Assembly: GCF_047675955.1 (NCBI RefSeq) | Contig: NC_132925.1 | Coordinates: 20,856,688 to 20,920,687, forward strand | Direction of reading: 5' to 3' | DNA: 64,000 bases | From: Chlorocebus sabaeus | Taxonomy: Eukaryota > Chordata > Mammalia > Primates > Cercopithecidae | Shown here: positions 58,416-64,000 of the stretch, in pieces | Position numbering within the stretch: position 1 is the first letter of the stretch | Layout: every line of letters starts with the position of its first letter | Notes under the pieces: model-generated | Database searches by the model: none | The model's input: only the letters and a program-made list of their open reading frames with translations | What the model was told of the DNA's origin: nothing | Position numbers and translations under genes: made by a program

Positions 58416-60645
58416 CAAAATTCAACAGCCCTTCATGCTAAAAACTCTCAATAAATTAGGTATTGATGTGACGTATCTCAAAATAATAAGAGATATTTAT
58501 GACAAACCCACAGCCAATATCATACTGAATGGGCAAAACCTGGAAGCATTCCCTTTGAAAACTGGCACAAGACAGGGATGCCCTCTCTCCTCACTCCTAT
58601 TCAACATAGTGTTGGAAGTTCTGGCCAGGGCAATCAGGAAGGAGAAAGAAATAAAGGGTATTCAGTTAGGAAAAGAGGAAGTCAAATTGTCCCTGTTTGC
58701 AGATGACATGATTGTATACTTAGAAAACCCCATCATCTCAGCCCAAAATCTCCTTAAGCTGACAAGCGACTTCAGCAAAGTCTCAGGATACGAAATCAGT
58801 GTGCAAAAATCACAAGCATACTTATGTACCAATAACAGACCAACATAGGGCCAAATCATGAATGAACTCCCATTCACAATTACTTCAAAAAGAATAAAAT
58901 AGCTAGGAATCCAACTTACAAGAGATGTGAAGGACCTCCTCAAGGAGAACTACAAACCACTGCTCAACAAAATAAAAGAGGACACAAACAAATGGAAGAA
59001 CATTCCATGCTCATGGATAGGAAGAATCAATATCATGAAAATGGCCATACTGCCCAAGGTAATTTATAGATTCAATGCCATCTCCATCAAGCTACCAATG
59101 ACTTTCTTCACAGAATTGGAAAAAACTACTTTAAAATTCATATGGAAAAAAAGAGCCCTCTTTGCCAAGACAATCCTAAGCCAAAAGAACAAAGCTGGAG
59201 GCATCACGTTACCTGACTTCAAACTATACTACAAGGTTACAGTAACCAAAACAACATGGTTCTGATACCAAAACAGAGATATAGAACCAATGGAACAGAA
59301 CAGAGTCCTCAGAAATAATACCACACATCTACAACCATCTGATCTTTGACAGACCTGACAAAAGCAAGAAATGGAGAAAGGATTCCCTATTTAATAAATG
59401 GTGCTGGGAAAACTGGCTACCCATAAGTAGAAAGCTGAAACTGGATCCCTTCCTTACACCTCATACAAAAATTAATTCAAGATGGATTAAAGACTTAAAT
59501 ATTAGACCTAAAACCATAAAAGCCCTAGAAGAAACCTAGGCAATACCATTCAGGATATAGGCATGGGCAAGGACTTCATGTTTAAAACACCAAAAGCAAT
59601 GGCAACAAAAGCCAAAATAGACAAATGGGATCTAATTAAACTAAAGAGCTTCTGCACAGCAAAAGAAACTACCATCAGAGTGAACATGCAACCTACAGAA
59701 TGGGAGAAAATTTTTGCAATCTACTCATCTGACAAAGGGCTAATATCCAGAATCTACAAAGAACTCAAACAAATTTATAAGAAAAAATCAAACAACCTCA
59801 TCAAAAAGTGGGCAAAGGATATGAACAGACATTTCTCAAAAGAAGACATCTATGCAGCCAACAGACACATGAAAAATTGCTTATCATCACTGGCCATCAG
59901 AAAAATGCAAATGAAAACCACAATGCAATACCATCTCACAGCAGTTAGAATGGCGATCATTAAAAAGTCAGGAAACAACAGGTTCTGGAGAGGATGTGGA
60001 GAAATAGGAACGCTTTTACACTGTTGGTGGAACTGTAAACTAGTTCAACCATTATGGAAGACAGTGTGGCAATTCCTCAAGGATCTAGAACTAGAAATAT
60101 CATTTGACCCAGCCATCGCATTACTGGGTATATACCCAAAGGATTATAAATCATGCTGCTATAAAGACACATGCACACATATGTTTATTGCGGCACTATT
60201 CACAGTAGCAAAGACTTGGAACCATCCCAAATGTCCATCAATGACAGACTGGATTAAGAAAATGTGGCACATATATGCCATGGAATACTATGCAGCCATA
60301 AGAAAGGATGAGTTCATATCCTTTGTAGGGACATGGATGCAGCTGGAAACCATCATTCTCAGCAAACTATCGCAAGAACAGAAAACCAAACACCGCATGT
60401 TCTCACTCATAGGTGGGAATTGAACAATAAGATCACTTGGACACAGGAAGGGGAACATCACACGCCGGGGCCTGTCGTGGAATGCGGGGAGAGGGGAGGG
60501 ATGGCATTAGGAGATATACCTGATATAAATGATGAGTTGATGGCTGCCACACGCCAACATGGCCCATGTATACATATGTAACAAACCTACACGCTGTGCA
60601 CATGTACCCTAGAACTTAAAGTACAATAATAATAATAAAAAAGAA
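57628..60645 (+). mobile_element. L1PA: Sense 3' half of the inverted L1PA (ORF2, 3'UTR, A-rich tail)
   Basis: It begins aagatcagagcagaactg in ORF2 and runs to the ORF2 stop at 60421-60423, a 3'UTR with the G-rich tract (gagaggggaggg near 60488) and a tail of aat units at 60627-60645. The joint with the inverted half is at 57627, with one extra base. Confidence 0.95.
58381..60423 (+). pseudogene. L1 ORF2 reverse transcriptase and C-terminal relic
   Basis: Frames 58381-58848, 58927-59265 and 59563-60423 carry the rest of ORF2: TRQGCPLSSLLFNIV, the RT catalytic FADD at 58696-58707, then LPDFKLYYK and the C-terminal RGCGEIGTLLHCWW cysteine region, ending in SLIGGN. A frameshift at about 58390, stops at 58846 and 59263 and others break it into pieces. 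The catalytic motif is intact, but no single protein can be made. Confidence 0.85.
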
Positions 60646-60961
60646 ATACTTCGTACTTCACAGAATATTTTGCAACTGTAGGGAAGATCACACATTCAAG
60701 ATGATAATTATAAAAACGCTATTTCTTTAACTCTCTAAACAATTTCATTAAAATTCTTTCAATAATTTTTCATATCTAAGAGAGTGATATGATCTATTCA
60801 GGATTATAGATTTATAGTACATATATCAAGGTATTTTATATGGGATAGAATTTGAAAGTGTAAAATATAATCTCCAGTGAAGGGAAGATTTTTTCTCCCC
60901 CAAACAAATGGTTTTTGTATTTTATTATTGAAAATAAAGAAATAATAAATGAAAAAAAAAA
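60646..60961 (+). other. Candidate L1 3' transduction with its own poly(A)
   Basis: After the L1 tail come 306 bp of unique sequence, then aaaataaagaaataataaa (60930-60949) with an AATAAA signal, and an A10 run (60952-60961). This is the layout of an L1 transcript that read past its own signal to a downstream one and carried flanking DNA to the new site. The 7 bp after the A-run starting at its last A, aggatca (60961-60967), match 54502-54508 at the left edge of the element. Confidence 0.5.
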
Positions 60962-62512
60962 GGATCAGAGCAGAACACCTCACAGTGAAAAGCTCTGGCC
61001 TGCATCGCCTCAATCTACTGAAAAACCCTGGCATTTAGTTTGAGGCCTTGTTTAAACGCGAATTTACTTGGAAAGGAGATTTTAGCTATTTTTAGTCAGT
61101 GTGAGTGGATTACAAATACTTTCTTCATAATCCATTTTCAGAGGAGGGAAACAAAGATAAAGATGATATCTTGGAAGCCTGCGGGAGGACAGAAAATGGC
61201 ACAGGGAACAGAAGCAAGAGGCAGCAAAGGGACACATAATTGACTGCACCGTTGTGCTTATAACTGGTCTTGGACATACTTATGCCACAGACATTTGCCA
61301 ATTCAAGACGTGCATTTTAACATGGCCTCTCACCTTGGGGCTCAGGAAATTACAATCTGGCTGAAAAAAATGAGCATTCCAGAATGTATAGCACATGAAC
61401 TAAAGTGTCTAGAGAAAATGTATTTTCCTTTTCTGTCCCCAAAGTGTGAAACCTGAAGCATCTTTAACTAAGAATGATTGTGAAGCACATGATTCTTCGC
61501 TCATAAAAAATCTTGGAAGAAACTAGTGCTATACTTTTGGCTCCGAGTTGCAGATGAAGCAGGAAATGTTAAAATATTCTGGACTCCTACACAAAGGCTC
61601 TCAGTCTAAAATGGAATAAGAAACTCTTTTGGAAAAGATAGGGGATTAACAGGTGTGGGTTTTGAGTGTGTGCATTCTCCTTAGCTGACTCCTGAAAGTG
61701 TCCCCAAGGCTCTGTCTTTGGGAGATGGAAAGAGACAAAGCCTTAGGCAGGCTGATGCACAGATACAAAGATACTTATGTTTGTCAGGAGCAAAAAGGAA
61801 ACCATGAGTCACACAGAAACGAAGGATTAAATACATAAAAGAGATTTCGCTTTTCCTGGAATTCTTACTAGGGAAAAAAAGCAACTTTTTTTCTCTTAGT
61901 ACAACAAATATCATTTTTCAGTGTAGAAATGAAGAGCATGTTTACATGTGCAAAATTAAGTGATTTTTCCAATTTATACCCCTCCTTCTCTTTCATTAAG
62001 GTCAAACAAAATGCCTTCTAGCAGATGAATTGCTACTCTTTTACACAAAAATAATCCATAGAATGTAAGTGTATAAACCTGAATTTTATAATGTTTCTGT
62101 GCCTTTGGAGGCAAGAGTACACTTCTATTAAGTTATAGTAGTTCTATACTACTGAAAAAAATATGGCAGCTTAAAAGAGAAAGCTCTTACCTTGGTTTTC
62201 CTTAAATTTACCAAATTTATTCAATTTTATCCAAAGCATTAGACTACCAGCAAAATATGTGACAGATGGTGGGGAAAAGAAATTTTTTAAAAGTCTCACA
62301 ATTCTTATCTGTCTTCTAGTTTACAGTACGTATTGTTTTTAGTGAAAGATAACAGCCGTGTGCTTTAGTGCTTAGGCAAATGTACACTGAATACCAAAAT
62401 GTGCGATGCATACCTAAAGGAGGCTATTTCTGTTGCTTCATCGGATTATCAAAATATGGGAAATGAGTTTGGGGGGCATGATGTGAAGAGCCTGCCATAA
62501 AGAACCGAACTG
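60962..62512. other. Unique sequence, right flank of the L1
   Basis: No recognised repeat or gene. It starts with the 14-bp motif gatcagagcagaac, also found at the inversion joint. Confidence 0.5.
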
Positions 62513-62730
62513 CAGTGTCCTTTATCCAAAATGACTGGGACCAGAGGTGTTTCAGATTTTTTGAATTTTACAGTATTTGTGTTATATCAATTGAGGATTC
62601 CAAATTCAAAAACCCTAAATTCAAAATGCTCCAATAAGGATTTCTTTTCAGCATCATGCTGGCACTCAAAATGTTGCAGATTTTGGAGAATTTTTAACTT
62701 CAGATTTGGAGATTTGGGATGTTCAACCTG
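62513..62730. mobile_element. Tigger-group (MER44/Tigger7-like) DNA transposon
   Basis: It opens cagtgtcctttatccaaaat and closes gatttgggatgttcaacctg. The interior has many copies of the ccaaa/ttcaaa/tttgg theme, typical of this group. About 218 bp. Confidence 0.75.
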
Positions 62731-63239
62731 TATTACACATGAAAGCAAGGCCAGGGTTAAATCCTCAAGCTCATCTCCCACTTTGCTAAAGTGGGAACCA
62801 TATATTCCAGAATCCTTCAGTTTTGAGTTTCCCCCACTAAGGGTTTTCATGGATTTAAGTGATCGAGAAAATAATGTTTCTGGTGGTGGCTGATGGATGG
62901 AGTGACCATCTCTCCCGTATAAACACCTTAAGCACCACTGTGTCCAGATTTGGACTCTGACCGATAAGAGATAAATTGACCTAGAGTAGCTATCAAAGAA
63001 GTACAGTTGGAATCAATAAGGAGTTGATTAAGGTAGTAGAGTTTCAATCAATTGTCAGCCTAAAGGAGGAGAAAAAGATGCTTACTAAAAAGCATCATTA
63101 GATAATTTGCCACAAGGAAAAGTTCTATTTGACACAATGACTAGGTGAGTGAGTTTCACATTCCTCCCTCAGTACTGACAAGAAATATATCACACACAAA
63201 TTATATCAATTGTACTTGCTATTTTAATGTCTGAATTCC
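62731..63239. other. Unique sequence
   Basis: Nothing recognised. Confidence 0.45.
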
Positions 63240-63350
63240 TTCCCCCATTTTCCCCTTGTGAGCAGAAACACTCTCATCTCACCTTCGTATCCTCAGTGCC
63301 TACCATGGTCCCTATAGAGCAGAAGAGTCCTTTGATAAATATTACTGGAT
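63240..63350 (+). mobile_element. L2: L2 3' end fragment
   Basis: tatcctcagtgcctaccatg then gagtcctttgataaatatta is an L2-like closing segment. Confidence 0.6.
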
Positions 63351-64000
63351 ATCATAATCATGACAATCACTGAAATTAAGGGTAAAACGTAACAAAGGAA
63401 GATTTGACAATGAGAATTTGCACACGTTCCCAAGACTGTCCAAGGAAGAGAACACTTGTTCAATGCAACTATTCCAGGTCTTTGAAAGGAACTCTCAAAT
63501 ATCTAATATATTGTAGAGGTAAAAAAGAAAGAAAGAAAAGAGCTATATAATAATCACAGCCTGGAAAATGTCATGAACTTTCTTGGGAGCTGAGTTACAG
63601 TCAGAGTTGTCTAAGCAGAGGTGACATAACCAGTTGTGCATGATATTGCATATGTATTACATGAATATTGGACCTTTAGTTTCTTCCCAATTCAAAAGTC
63701 AATAGTTGGCCTATTCATTTGGTTGTGTACAATTACTTGTTGATCACATCCCATAATGACAGTTAGCATCCTTGCCCACTTCTATATTCACTGTTAAGAA
63801 GTGTCCTTGGTAGTTTTGTTTTCTAAGGTGATTTTCCCAGCAAGAAGGAAACAAGGGCTCTAAGATAAGTGAGCTTGATTTTAAAGTCAGGTACATCTTT
63901 TATAAGATACCCTTACTGATACCCTGGCCTCTAGTCCTATTCTATCTAATCCATTTTCTTCTCTGATGCAAGAGTGACCATCCTAAACATAAACCTGAAA
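63351..64000. other. Unique sequence with a short (GAAA)n
   Basis: A (gaaa) repeat lies at about 63522-63540. No gene or element is recognised to the window end. Confidence 0.5.

Overview
The window is nuclear DNA of a simian primate, most likely human. The evidence is the repeat content: AluY/S/J copies, L1PA- and L1PB-type LINE-1s, a MADE1 mini-mariner, THE1/MST-type MaLR retroviral relics, and MIR, L2, MER5-like and Tigger fossils. I found no exon of a recognisable host gene, no tRNA, rRNA or snRNA gene and no CRISPR array. It reads as AT-rich intergenic or intronic sequence, dense in LINEs and poor in Alus. All family names come from recalled consensus patterns, not from a search.

Layout. 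1-1506 is a GT-only minisatellite with higher-order structure. 1.5-34 kb is mostly old unique sequence with scattered MIR, L2, hAT and Tigger fragments, several MaLR LTRs and six Alus, two of them truncated. It also holds two local duplications. One is an exact 106-bp copy inside a MADE1 element (18.5 kb) of a segment at 19.3 kb. The other is an older copy of an LTR end plus MIR (22.6 and 23.9 kb). 34.25-49.3 kb is a nest: an old minus-strand L1 is split by a near full-length L1PB/L1MA-type element (36981-46998), which is split by a 2.2-kb internally deleted L1PA (39309-41506) and an Alu. The old L1 is split again by a THE1/MST provirus (47300-49173) that keeps a 198-codon gag-like frame. 49.3-54.5 kb is quiet sequence with MIRs, an MLT1-like LTR and one Alu.

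54.5-61 kb is the most interesting locus: a near full-length L1PA whose 5' half (5'UTR, ORF1, endonuclease) is inverted relative to its 3' half (reverse transcriptase, 3'UTR, poly(A)). The breakpoint loses nothing, which fits twin-primed integration. The inversion points the antisense strand of the 5'UTR, including its ORF0-type frame, straight into ORF2. A single 524-codon open frame (56841-58415) crosses the junction and joins ORF0 in frame to the N-terminal half of the reverse-transcriptase region. About 306 bp downstream, after an AATAAA, lies a poly(A) tract followed by a 7-bp candidate target-site duplication, which suggests a 3' transduction. 61-64 kb is quiet, with a Tigger-group fragment and an L2 end.

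The window has no operon-like organisation. Its interest lies in how mobile elements landed, rearranged and copied one another.
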